This document shows, piece by piece, positions 27,433 through 35,571 of a stretch of 64,000 bases of DNA. The stretch is from Haliscomenobacter hydrossis DSM 1100 (GTDB taxonomy: Bacteria > Bacteroidota > Bacteroidia > Chitinophagales > Saprospiraceae). Numbering within the stretch: the stretch's first letter is position 1; every line of letters begins with the position of its first letter. The notes under the pieces were generated by a model, which was given only the letters and a program-made list of their open reading frames with translations, was not told the origin of the DNA and searched no databases. Both the position numbers and the translations under genes were made by a program. The stretch covers positions 4,403,001 to 4,467,000 of the forward strand of contig NC_015510.1 of NCBI RefSeq assembly GCF_000212735.1, written 5' to 3'.

Positions 27433-29820
27433 TTATGCTGCCTTGGGCAAAGAAACAATAAATTGGGAACCTTCGTTGATTTTACTTTCCACTTGCACTT
27501 TCCCTTTGTTGAGTTCTACAAATTCTTTGACGAGCATCAAGCCGAGGCCAGTTCCTCGCTCACCGGCCGTTCCTTTTTCGCTGCTTTTGTCAATCAAAAA
27601 CAGCTTTTCCAGTTTTTCGGCGGAAATGCCCGTACCTGTATCATTGACCTTGATAAAAACCTTGTCTTCGTTCACTTCGGTGCTGATGGACACCGTTCCT
27701 CCGGGGGGCGTAAACTTGATGGCATTGCTCAACAAGTTGCGCAGAATGGCGTGCAGGGTGCTTTCATCGGCGTATACTTCCAGGGTTTCGGGAACCTGGC
27801 TTTCCAGCTGGATATTTTTTGCCTGGGCATTGGTTTGGAACATTGTCAACACTTCACTGCTCACGTGATGAATATTCAGGGGCGTGGGGCGATAGGGGAT
27901 GACTCCTTGTTGGAGCAAAGCCCAATTGAGCAAATTATCCAAAAGTGCGGTGAGTTGTTTGGCGGTTTTGTCTACCCGCTCAGCAAGCAAGACCAACTTT
28001 TCGGGGCGCTGTTTTTCCAGATAAAAAGCCATTTGCTCACCTACTCCGTCGAGGGCGATGATTGGACTGCGGATGTCGTGGGCAATGATGCCAAAAAATT
28101 TGTCTTTGGTAGCATTGAGTTGCTGCAATTTCTGGTTTTGTGCCCGGAGCTCTTTTTGGGTTTTTCGCAATTGTAAAAACAGATAACCCCCAATCAGGAT
28201 AATGCCCAACAGGGCTAAAGCCAAGGCCAGGTAAAGGCGGTTGCGGGTGCTGAGCAAGGCGGTTTCTCGTTCGGCCTGTTCTTTGGCTTGTTGATAATCG
28301 GCAACATTCTGGCCTACTTGTTCTTGTTTTAGTTTTTCCTGGGCTTGATTGGTAAAGATGCTGTCGTGTAACTTGAAATAGTTTTGGTGGTAAACCAGGG
28401 CTTGCTGATATTCTCCGGCTTGGGCGCTGATCTGGCTCAAGAGCTGCTGCACCAGTTTTTGTTGCTCCAAAGATCCATACTGCCCCGCAAAATCAAGTGC
28501 CAATAAGCCGTAATGTTTTGCCGAATCCACTTGAGTAAGCGTAGCATAAACCCTGGCGATCTCGATATAGTTGTTCAGGGTGGCGTTATGGAGAGAAAAA
28601 CGTTGGTTGAGTGCCAAAGCACTTTGAAAATAACCCAGCGCCTTTTGCTGCTTATTTTGCTGCTGCCAGACCCGGCCAATATCCGTTAGCACAAACGACA
28701 AACGGGTCGAATCTTTCAAAATGCCGTTCAACCGCGCTGCCTGGTTATAAAATTGTAAGGCACTTTGCGCACGATTTTGTGACAAAGCGACCTGCCCCAA
28801 ACGGCTATAGTTTTGAATCATGCCGAGTGTATCCAGAATTAATGTATTGATTTTTAAAGCTTTTCGATAATAGGTTTCGGCCACTTCCCAGTCTTTCATG
28901 CGATAAAAAATGGAGCCCAGTTCCTGGACGTCTACGGCAAGAAACCGCAGCGAATTGTTTTTTTTATGTATTTGAATGGCTTTTTGATACTGCTCAATCG
29001 CCTGATCGTATTTCCCCAGAGCCATGTAGTTTACTGCCAGCTCTTCATATGCCCATACTAGTTGGGTTTCAACCTCGTTTTTTTGAGCAAGGCCCAAGGC
29101 AGTTTGAGCCAATTCCAGGGCTTTGGGTAGATTGGCCCGATTGAAATAGACCCTGGACAAAAAGAGGAGTACCTGGATTTTGTTCAACTCGCCCCCATCG
29201 GCATCCATGGCGCTGGGTCGCCCCAATTTTGGATCAACAAAAGGATGTGTTTTGACCCGTTCAAAATGATACAGGGCTTTTTGGAAGTGATCGAATGTAT
29301 TGGCTTCATCGCCAGCAGTCATATAAGCCAGTGCGGTAACTTTGTGTATGTTGCCAAGGTGTTTATCGGGTACGGTTTTGTCTGCTCTTTGCAGTGCGCT
29401 GCTCAATATCTTTAAAGCCTCTTTGTAATTGTTTTTATCGTACAGGTAGTATTCGGCTAAATGATAGGAGGCAAAAGCTTCAAGGGGGTTTGAGTGAATA
29501 TTGCGGGCAATTTTCAAGGCCTTTGCTATCTCTGGAGGGTTACTGCTGTAGGTTTGAATTTTAAAAATCAAGGCCATCGCAACACCTGCCTGGTCCTTGT
29601 TTTTGTGTGCTAGTTGTAATGCCTGGTCGGCGTAGGGGTACCCGGCAGATGGTCCACCAACAAAAAGCGAAGCTCTGGTTAAGCCTAAAAGCACATCTAC
29701 TTTTTGGATGGGATGCTGGGTATTGGGAAGTATTTCATGAAGACTATCGACCAGCCATTTTTGACCGTAAATATTGAAAAAAAAAGCAGTGAATAGGCTT
29801 GTTAAAATTATGCTTTTCAT
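27433..29820 (-). CDS. TPR-domain sensor histidine kinase
   Basis: 795 residues with a signal peptide (MKSIILTSLFTAFFFNIYGQ). A long periplasmic TPR array (about 50-490) includes LVWAYEELAVNYMALGKYDQ, AIEQYQKAIQIHKKNNSLRF and ALGYFQSALALNQRFSLHNA. One membrane helix near 527-548 is followed by a coiled coil. The HisKA motif FFGIIAHDIRSPIIALDG has the phosphorylated His near 581. The HATPase_c domain ends with N (ILRNLLSNAIKFTPPGG), G1 (KVNDTGTGIS) and G2 (GERGTGLGLMLVKEF). First gene of the two-gene signalling operon; the TPRs suggest a protein or peptide partner as signal. Confidence 0.95.
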   Translation of the reverse strand: MKSIILTSLFTAFFFNIYGQKWLVDSLHEILPNTQHPIQKVDVLLGLTRASLFVGGPSAGYPYADQALQLAHKNKDQAGVAMALIFKIQTYSSNPPEIAKALKIARNIHSNPLEAFASYHLAEYYLYDKNNYKEALKILSSALQRADKTVPDKHLGNIHKVTALAYMTAGDEANTFDHFQKALYHFERVKTHPFVDPKLGRPSAMDADGGELNKIQVLLFLSRVYFNRANLPKALELAQTALGLAQKNEVETQLVWAYEELAVNYMALGKYDQAIEQYQKAIQIHKKNNSLRFLAVDVQELGSIFYRMKDWEVAETYYRKALKINTLILDTLGMIQNYSRLGQVALSQNRAQSALQFYNQAARLNGILKDSTRLSFVLTDIGRVWQQQNKQQKALGYFQSALALNQRFSLHNATLNNYIEIARVYATLTQVDSAKHYGLLALDFAGQYGSLEQQKLVQQLLSQISAQAGEYQQALVYHQNYFKLHDSIFTNQAQEKLKQEQVGQNVADYQQAKEQAERETALLSTRNRLYLALALALLGIILIGGYLFLQLRKTQKELRAQNQKLQQLNATKDKFFGIIAHDIRSPIIALDGVGEQMAFYLEKQRPEKLVLLAERVDKTAKQLTALLDNLLNWALLQQGVIPYRPTPLNIHHVSSEVLTMFQTNAQAKNIQLESQVPETLEVYADESTLHAILRNLLSNAIKFTPPGGTVSISTEVNEDKVFIKVNDTGTGISAEKLEKLFLIDKSSEKGTAGERGTGLGLMLVKEFVELNKGKVQVESKINEGSQFIVSLPKAA

Positions 29821-30017
29821 ATAGATAGGAATGAATGGGCATGCAAGAATCTGAACTTAAAGATAAGGATAAATCTAGGATAATGGCCACATACAGTCCA
29901 TGACCAAAATATTCCCATTCATAACCACAATGAACGCTATTCGTATCCAATTTCATTTTTGCAAGGACAATTCAGGGCAATTTTATTTCCGGAAGCCTAG
30001 ATTTGGTTTTCAACAAT

Positions 30018-31562
30018 ATGCTTAATCACCATTACAACTCAAAAACCATGCTGCTCATCACCAAAACCTGTCGACACAATTTACTCAGTACCAATTCCAC
30101 CTCAAACCTAATCAATTGGGTGTTAACCATTGGTTTATTTACCCTGACTTTTCAGCTCTCTGCCCAGGGAAATATCGAGCTGTACAATCGCTATCAAAAA
30201 GGTTCCCTTCAGTTTGAAAACGGAAAACCTGTGTTAAAGCCCCAGGGAAACAATGCCATCTGGATGATTGAAACCATTGCGAACAGTACCGATGTGCGCA
30301 TCAAACACGTGCCAACTGGCGGATACTTACATGCAGAAACAGACGCCCAGTTTCCAGGCATCGGCCCCATTCAACCCGGTTGGTGGAGCGCGATGTGGAG
30401 TATAGAATTTACGGAAGAAGGCTACTACCGCATCAAAAACAAGTGGAGGAATAGTTACCTGCGCAATGAAACCGGGGTAGTGGAACTGGGCGAATCGCAA
30501 CCCGGTTGGTGGGGCGGTCAATGGCTTTATGTATCACCAGGAGTAGCCAATGGCAGGGCAACGGCAAGCCCTCCTACTGGAAGATTAAAAATCCGGGGAG
30601 TGTACATTGTGCCTTCCGATCAACAAGCAAAGCCGAGGGCAAAAGAGGCCATAGCAGCGGGTCTGGCCATCATGCAAGCGCATTTTTTGAAACAAATCGG
30701 GGTTACCTTTGAGTATGAACCAGAAGTAGCCGTTATTTACTCCAATCATGATGCCAAAGCTACCGCCTCTATGGAAATCGCGCTGGAACTGTGTAAAAAA
30801 ACGCTGGGTACAGAATATGAATCCAACAAGAATATCATGTTTACCGTGGTGGAAGGCTGCCCGGGTGGTACAGCTTATGGCTCACCTGGCGTCACCAGAA
30901 TTCAACAGGGTTTCTGGGGCAATGTTTACAGTACCTTCATCAATAACCCCTCAGCACTGGCCAGCACTTTGCCCGCCTGGTCACATGAATTGGGGCATGC
31001 TTTTGGGTTGAATCACACCGGTGAACTTACCAAGGATTGCATGTTGAAAAATTGCCAGGTGGACATGGGTACACTACCCCCCTTGTTGATGCAACAAAGC
31101 AAGTCTTTTCCAACCGTTTACGAATACCCTTTCCACAAGGATGAAATCAAGATGTTGCTGGATTCAACTTACTGCCAAACCTGCTTGATCGCCAGAGGTA
31201 CCCGGCCAGCAGCGGTGCGTTACTTGCGTGCTACCACAGCACAGGCAAACAATTCAGGAGGAAATACTGCCTCGAACAACAACTGTGGATGTGGACCCCA
31301 AACCTTCCGCAGTGTCAGTGACCATACCTGGGTGGAGTTCAGGCTGCCACAGGGAACCAGCAACCAAACGATCAACATTCCCGCTGGTGCGCACAACAAA
31401 TACGTATTCCCCAAATGCAATCGGGTGTGGTGGGACAACCTGACATTCAAATGCAACGCCAGTACCTGCCAGTGGGAACGCAGCGCAGGCAAATGGGATG
31501 CCGATGCCTGGTGTACGGGCTCTCCAGGCAATAGTCCTTATGTGTTTGTGGGAGAAAAATGA
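30018..31562 (+). CDS. Secreted metzincin-like zinc protease with lectin-like N-domain
   Basis: 514 residues if started at ATG 30018; ATG 30048 and TTG 30003 are alternatives. The hydrophobic segment NWVLTIGLFTLTFQLSAQ gives a signal peptide after an unusually long N-terminal stretch. Residues about 50-175 hold two related blocks with QPGWWSAMWSIE and QPGWWGGQWLYV, resembling a ricin-type or fascin-like beta-trefoil. The zinc motif HELGHAFGLNH is at about 323-333, the metzincin form HExxHxxGxxH. A Cys-rich C-terminus (about 425-514) with CNASTCQWERSAGKWDADAW is probably a beta domain. No T9SS tail was seen. Confidence 0.8.
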   Translation: MLNHHYNSKTMLLITKTCRHNLLSTNSTSNLINWVLTIGLFTLTFQLSAQGNIELYNRYQKGSLQFENGKPVLKPQGNNAIWMIETIANSTDVRIKHVPTGGYLHAETDAQFPGIGPIQPGWWSAMWSIEFTEEGYYRIKNKWRNSYLRNETGVVELGESQPGWWGGQWLYVSPGVANGRATASPPTGRLKIRGVYIVPSDQQAKPRAKEAIAAGLAIMQAHFLKQIGVTFEYEPEVAVIYSNHDAKATASMEIALELCKKTLGTEYESNKNIMFTVVEGCPGGTAYGSPGVTRIQQGFWGNVYSTFINNPSALASTLPAWSHELGHAFGLNHTGELTKDCMLKNCQVDMGTLPPLLMQQSKSFPTVYEYPFHKDEIKMLLDSTYCQTCLIARGTRPAAVRYLRATTAQANNSGGNTASNNNCGCGPQTFRSVSDHTWVEFRLPQGTSNQTINIPAGAHNKYVFPKCNRVWWDNLTFKCNASTCQWERSAGKWDADAWCTGSPGNSPYVFVGEK

Positions 31563-31582
31563 ATAACATGAGTCGTCATCCC

Positions 31583-31750
31583 GAATTTTTTTAAAACCAC
31601 TAAAGCGGCATTTTTAAACACAAAGGACACAAAGGCAGCACAAAGGACACAAAGCAACGCGTCGTCAACGCCTAATCTTTGTGCCCTTTGTGCTTTTCTT
31701 TGTGTCCCTTGTGCTACTTTTTTGAATCGCTTTGGTCTTTTTAAAAATTC
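31583..31750. repeat. Large word-hairpin, unit CACAAAGGA
   Basis: Between two convergent genes. The inner arms 31619-31654 and 31677-31713 pair nearly end to end and each holds four CACAAAG-type words. The outer arms (31583-31607 and 31728-31750) also pair: GAATTTTTTTAAAACC with the complement of GGTCTTTTTAAAAATTC. It probably stops transcription from both sides. Confidence 0.85.
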
Positions 31751-31799
31751 GGTACAAAACTCATGTTTTTTGCAAAGCAGAAATAAAGAACAAATTATT

Positions 31800-32501
31800 C
31801 TAACGCGTCAGTGCATAATTCAACCCTACATTCAACCCAATGAATTTGGACCGTGGATGACCGTAATTCACCCCGAAAACCAAGCCACTGCTCAGGGAAG
31901 TTTGTTTGTTCAACTTGTAAAAGGCGCCCGTTGTGATTTGCCAATCGATATCGCTCAAGTGGCCCAAGTCCAGCTTGTCCCGGATTGAATAGTTGACACT
32001 GTAACTCAGACTGTCACCATATTGACTACGCTCCCCTTGCCGCCAGCTAAGTACATTAAAGCGCACATTGGCATCAAATCCCAATGGCTTCTTTTTACGA
32101 AAAAAGCGGTATCCTATCTCCAGGGGAATCGCAGTCTTTTGGTAGTGGCCCAATAGTATCCCTTCTCTTGCCGATGGATCGATACGGTAATCTCCAATGC
32201 TTTTTTCAACTACTTCAAGCATTCTTGGGCTTGCCCTTTGAAACCGCAATTTATTGGTATGCGCATGGATCATTTCTTTTTGAACACCCACGCCTGCATA
32301 AAAGTATTTTTGTACGATCACCCTTAAAAAGGCCCCGTTTTTGTAATGCACTTGATAAGGATTGGTATAGGTAGAGGCATACCTGTTCCACCACCGATTG
32401 GGTAGATGGATACTGGGGGTCGATTCAATGCGCAATACCACTTGCCCGGCTAGCGATTGACCGAGGCTTAGACTCAAAAAAAGGTACAATAATTTTTTCA
32501 T
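31800..32501 (-). CDS. Outer-membrane beta-barrel-like protein
   Basis: 233 residues from ATG 32501 (MKKLLYLFLSLSLGQSLAGQ, signal peptide). The frame extends to 32579 but the extra residues precede the signal. The rest alternates polar and apolar residues (PLEIGYRFFRKKKPLGFDAN, QTSLSSGLVFGVNYGHPRSK) and ends LNVGLNYALTR, consistent with a small barrel of about ten strands. No specific family recognised. Divergent from the TMEM220-like gene. Confidence 0.75.
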   Translation of the reverse strand: MKKLLYLFLSLSLGQSLAGQVVLRIESTPSIHLPNRWWNRYASTYTNPYQVHYKNGAFLRVIVQKYFYAGVGVQKEMIHAHTNKLRFQRASPRMLEVVEKSIGDYRIDPSAREGILLGHYQKTAIPLEIGYRFFRKKKPLGFDANVRFNVLSWRQGERSQYGDSLSYSVNYSIRDKLDLGHLSDIDWQITTGAFYKLNKQTSLSSGLVFGVNYGHPRSKFIGLNVGLNYALTR

Positions 32502-32593
32502 GCAGTTATCACGAAAAAGCCACGTGTGTATTATGGGAGGGTGAGAAATTAACTTAGCTTGTTTACATTGCAGGGTCAAAAAACCTTTCCATT

Positions 32594-32950
32594 ATGAAAG
32601 TCCTCAACCTCGTCCTCTCCATTCTTTTTGTACTCTTCGCCGTCGTTCAATACAACGACCCCGATCCCTGGGCCTGGGCCGCTTTGTATTTGTTGGTAGC
32701 CGTAGCCTGTGGGATGGCCGCTTTTGGCAAATCCAATAAATTTGTGGTCATTTTGGGGCTGGGAGTGAGCATCATTTGGATGTTGACGCTGCTGCCCGAT
32801 TTTATCCATTGGGTGCAAATGGGTATGCCCACCATCGTAGCTACCATGAAAGCCGAGGCGCCACACGTTGAACTGACTCGCGAATTTCTGGGCTTATTGG
32901 TGTGTACTTTGGTTTTTGGCTGGCAATTGTACCGCTTGAGAAAGCGGTAA
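32594..32950 (+). CDS. TMEM220-like membrane protein
   Basis: 118 residues with four predicted membrane helices: 3-19 (VLNLVLSILFVLFAVVQY), about 24-44, 48-66 and 97-113. The conserved Q-Y-N-D-P-D-P after helix 1 (residues 19-25) and LPDFIHWVQMGMP (near 67) fit the transmembrane-220 family found in Bacteroidota and animals. Function unknown. A terminator hairpin overlaps its end. Confidence 0.85.
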   Translation: MKVLNLVLSILFVLFAVVQYNDPDPWAWAALYLLVAVACGMAAFGKSNKFVVILGLGVSIIWMLTLLPDFIHWVQMGMPTIVATMKAEAPHVELTREFLGLLVCTLVFGWQLYRLRKR

Positions 32951-32983
32951 AAAGCCTGGATTACACTTGTTGTCCGGCTTTTT
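32949..32983 (+). terminator. Terminator after the TMEM220-like gene
   Basis: AAAAAGCCTGGA (32949-32960) pairs with TCCGGCTTTTT (32973-32983) with one bulged base, giving a GC-rich stem ending in a T-run. Confidence 0.65.
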
Positions 32984-33012
32984 ACGCAGTACAGCAGCTT
33001 TTGTTATCTTTG
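32983..33012 (+). promoter_or_regulatory. rsmG promoter
   Basis: TATCTTTG at 33005-33012 is a perfect Bacteroidota TAnnTTTG box, with a TTT about 22 bases upstream inside the preceding T-run. Transcription would start near 33019, exactly where palindromic element A begins, so that element would form the 5' untranslated region of rsmG. Confidence 0.5.
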
Positions 33013-33019
33013 CGCCGTA

Positions 33020-33185
33020 TAAGAGCAGGTCTAATTTTTTTGTTTTGCTGCAAATGGCCCGATTTAGGGTGAATTTCGTTCCGAAAATGCTCATGTAGCG
33101 CTGCTACACTCCGCTTTTCGTGCCTCATTCACCCTAAATCGGCCTCATTTTCGCTTAAAACAAAAATATTTAGACATGCTCTAAA
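33020..33185. repeat. Palindromic element A (about 165 bp)
   Basis: The ends TAAGAGCAGGTCTAA and TTAGACATGCTCTA are inverted repeats, and the arms continue inward through GATTTAGGGTGAAT and ATTCACCCTAAATC. It is the reverse complement of element B at 60656-60840 with few changes, lacking about 20 bases near the centre. No open frame. It lies between the rsmG promoter and its start codon. Confidence 0.88.
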
Positions 33186-33199
33186 AGACAAGCCAATTA

Positions 33200-33826
33200 A
33201 TGCAGGTCATCCTCGACTATTTTCCCAACCTAAGCGCCCAGCAACAAGCGCAGTTTGCGCAACTGGATGCGCTCTACCGGGAGTGGAACGCCAAGATCAA
33301 CGTCGTATCGCGCAAGGACATCGACTCCCTTTATGCGCACCATATCCTCCATTCCTTGGGTATTGCCAAAGTTATCAACTTCAAACCTGGAGCTGAAATC
33401 CTCGATATTGGTACGGGTGGAGGTTTGCCAGGAATTCCATTGGCCATAGTTTTTCCTGAAACCCAATTTACGCTGGTGGATGGTACGGGTAAAAAAATTC
33501 TGGTGGTCAAAGAGATTGTGCAAGCCCTGGGCTTGAGCAATGTGGACGCCCATCACGCCCGGGCGGAAGAGCTGAAGCGGCAATTCGATTTTACGGTCTG
33601 TCGTGCCGTAACGACCCTGGACAAACTCTGCGCCTGGAGTTGGCCCCTGATCAAACGCAAACAGCAACACGCCTTGCCGAATGGCTTAATCACCTTAAAA
33701 GGAGGAGATTTGAAGGAAGAAATTGCCACACTTCCCAAGGGAACCTATGTAGATAAAATTCCTCTGAGTCGATTTTTTAAAGATCCTTTTTATGAGGAAA
33801 AGTACGCCGTGTACGTTCAAGCTTAA
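33200..33826 (+). CDS. rsmG: 16S rRNA (guanine-N7) methyltransferase RsmG
   Basis: SAM-dependent enzyme that methylates N7 of G527 (E. coli numbering) in 16S rRNA. 208 residues, the usual size. EWNAKINVVSRKDID near 30-44 is the family N-terminal motif. The SAM loop ILDIGTGGGLPGIPLAIVFP is near 68-87, followed by FTLVDGTGKK. VCRAVTTLDKLCAWS near 133 and GLITLKGGDLKEE near 160 are typical of RsmG. Its 5' region carries palindromic element A. Confidence 0.95.
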   Translation: MQVILDYFPNLSAQQQAQFAQLDALYREWNAKINVVSRKDIDSLYAHHILHSLGIAKVINFKPGAEILDIGTGGGLPGIPLAIVFPETQFTLVDGTGKKILVVKEIVQALGLSNVDAHHARAEELKRQFDFTVCRAVTTLDKLCAWSWPLIKRKQQHALPNGLITLKGGDLKEEIATLPKGTYVDKIPLSRFFKDPFYEEKYAVYVQA

Positions 33827-33872
33827 ATCAACGTACCAAACACCCGTTTTGCCTTACGTCTAACTACTGCTT

Positions 33873-34955
33873 ATGCAACGTTTTATCGTCAATTTTTTGA
33901 AATTCTTGTTGTTTTTAGGAATTGGGGTACTGATCTTGTTTCTCTTGTACCGCCACCAAAACGCCGCTTTTCAAGCCGAATGCGCCCTGAAAGGTATTCC
34001 CAATGAGGAGTGCAATTTGATGGACAAAGTGCTGTATGATTTCAGCACGGTCAAAATCAGTTGGCTGTTTTTGGTACTGTGCGCCTTCATCACCAGCAAC
34101 GTATCCAGGGCCATCCGCTGGAACATGCTGATTCGCCCCCTGGGCTATACGCCGCGACTCATCAACTCGTTTTTTTGCATCATGATCGGATATTTTGCCA
34201 ACCTGGGTTTGCCCCGTTTGGGTGAAGTGTTGCGGGCAGGGACGATGGCACAATACGAAAAAATCCCGGTAGAAAAAGTCATGGGCACCGTGGTGGTTGA
34301 CCGGATCATCGATGTGATCAGCATCCTGCTGGTTACGGCTCTGGCCATTGCTTTGGAGTACGACACCATTCTGGCTTTTGCCAAACAGCATGTATCGGTT
34401 GCCGATAAAATTGCGCTTTTGCAAAAAATGATCCTTTGGGGCATTCCCGTAATGCTGTTGGGACTAGGGGTATTGTGGTATTTCCGCAAACCGCTTCTGG
34501 CTACCCGCATTGGTGTGAGAATCATGGGTTTGGCGCAAGGTTTTTGGCAGGGCATTCAAACCGTAAGACAATTGGAACGCCCCTGGTTGTTCCTGTTTCA
34601 TAGCTTTTTGATTTGGTTCATGTACTATTCCATGACCTACCTCAATTTTCACGCCTTTGCCCCTACGGCTCACCTTTCACTGGTTGCGGCGCTGATTACC
34701 TTTGTATTTGGCGGCTGGGGCATTGTGATTCCGTCTCCGGGCGGAATGGGGACGTACCACTTTTTGGCACAAACCGCCCTGGCGATGTATGGCATCAGCG
34801 GGGAGGACGGCTTCTCCTGGGCGAACATTTCTTTTTTTACGATTCAATTGGGTGGAAACGTAGCCATCGGACTCAGTTCCTGGCTGCTACTCCCCATCGT
34901 CAACCGGGGTTATCAGCCTAAATCTATCGGGTATGAGCGCATTGGTACAAATTGA
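33873..34955 (+). CDS. Flippase-like / LPG synthase TM-domain protein
   Basis: 360 residues with about eight membrane helices and a UPF0104 (lysylphosphatidylglycerol synthase TM region) signature: SNVSRAIRWNMLIRPLGYTP near 73, SFFCIMIGYFANLGLPRLGE near 97-116 followed by VLRAGTMAQYE, then VDRIIDVISILLV, and GGWGIVIPSPGGMGTYHFLA near 284. Members without the synthase domain are thought to move lipids or lipid-linked sugars. Its end overlaps rfaE2 by 23 bases, pointing to translational coupling with an envelope-sugar enzyme. Confidence 0.88.
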   Translation: MQRFIVNFLKFLLFLGIGVLILFLLYRHQNAAFQAECALKGIPNEECNLMDKVLYDFSTVKISWLFLVLCAFITSNVSRAIRWNMLIRPLGYTPRLINSFFCIMIGYFANLGLPRLGEVLRAGTMAQYEKIPVEKVMGTVVVDRIIDVISILLVTALAIALEYDTILAFAKQHVSVADKIALLQKMILWGIPVMLLGLGVLWYFRKPLLATRIGVRIMGLAQGFWQGIQTVRQLERPWLFLFHSFLIWFMYYSMTYLNFHAFAPTAHLSLVAALITFVFGGWGIVIPSPGGMGTYHFLAQTALAMYGISGEDGFSWANISFFTIQLGGNVAIGLSSWLLLPIVNRGYQPKSIGYERIGTN

Positions 34956-35427
34956 GGCAAAAATCCACAGTTGGGAATCGGCTCAAGCCATCGTGCAGCA
35001 ATGGCAAAAACAGGGCGAAACGGTGGTGTTCACCAATGGCTGTTTCGACCTCCTGCATTATGGCCATTTGCACTACCTCGCGCAAGCCCGTGATTTGGGG
35101 CAACGGCTGGTGCTGGGTCTCAATTCTGCTGGCTCGGTCTGCCGCCTGAAAGGCCCACACCGCCCCATCAATGATGAACGAACCCGCAGCTGGCAGATGG
35201 CCTCACTGGCTTTTATTGATGCTGTGGTGGTTTTTGAAGAAGATACGCCCTGGGAATTGCTCCAGGTGTTGCAGCCCGATATTCTGGTCAAAGGAGGAGA
35301 TTATGCACCGGAAACCATCGTTGGTGCCGAAATTGTGCTGGCCCGCGGCGGAAAAGTGCTGACTTTGCCGTTTATAGAAGGATATTCGACGACTGCCATT
35401 GAGCAGAAAATTAAAAATAGTTTGTAG
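34933..35427 (+). CDS. rfaE2: Heptose-1-phosphate adenylyltransferase (RfaE2/HldE C-terminal type)
   Basis: 164 residues of the cytidylyltransferase fold. It attaches AMP to D-glycero-beta-D-manno-heptose 1-phosphate to make ADP-heptose for lipopolysaccharide. The nucleotide motif FTNGCFDLLHYGHLHYLAQA lies near 34-53 with the H-x-G-H signature. RLKGPHRPINDERTRSWQMA and LVKGGDYAPETIVGAE with a final GYSTTAIEQKIK are diagnostic. It is the stand-alone form without the kinase half. It starts inside the end of the flippase-like gene. Confidence 0.93.
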   Translation: MSALVQIEAKIHSWESAQAIVQQWQKQGETVVFTNGCFDLLHYGHLHYLAQARDLGQRLVLGLNSAGSVCRLKGPHRPINDERTRSWQMASLAFIDAVVVFEEDTPWELLQVLQPDILVKGGDYAPETIVGAEIVLARGGKVLTLPFIEGYSTTAIEQKIKNSL

Positions 35428-35566
35428 TTGAGAAAGGTTGAGGAGTTGAGAAGGTTGAGGCTACCGCAAGCGACATTGAGCGCCTGATTTATTAAGCCGC
35501 TTTGGCTTGCCGCTTGCGGTAGCCTCAACCTCCTCAACTTCCTCAACTCCTCAACCCCTCAACTTT
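35428..35566. repeat. Word-hairpin before the Wzi/RemB-like gene, unit GTTGAGGA
   Basis: An exact 19-bp stem (35454-35472 with 35511-35529) is extended outward by period-8 GTTGAGGA-type repeats, about four units on the left and five on the right. The right arm ends 5 bases before the ATG at 35572. Confidence 0.85.
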
Positions 35567-35571
35567 TCCCA

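Noticed and set aside
31583-31750. tRNA or structured RNA gene
   Set aside because: No cloverleaf and no conserved tRNA bases; the arms are simple CACAAAGGA repeats pairing end to end.
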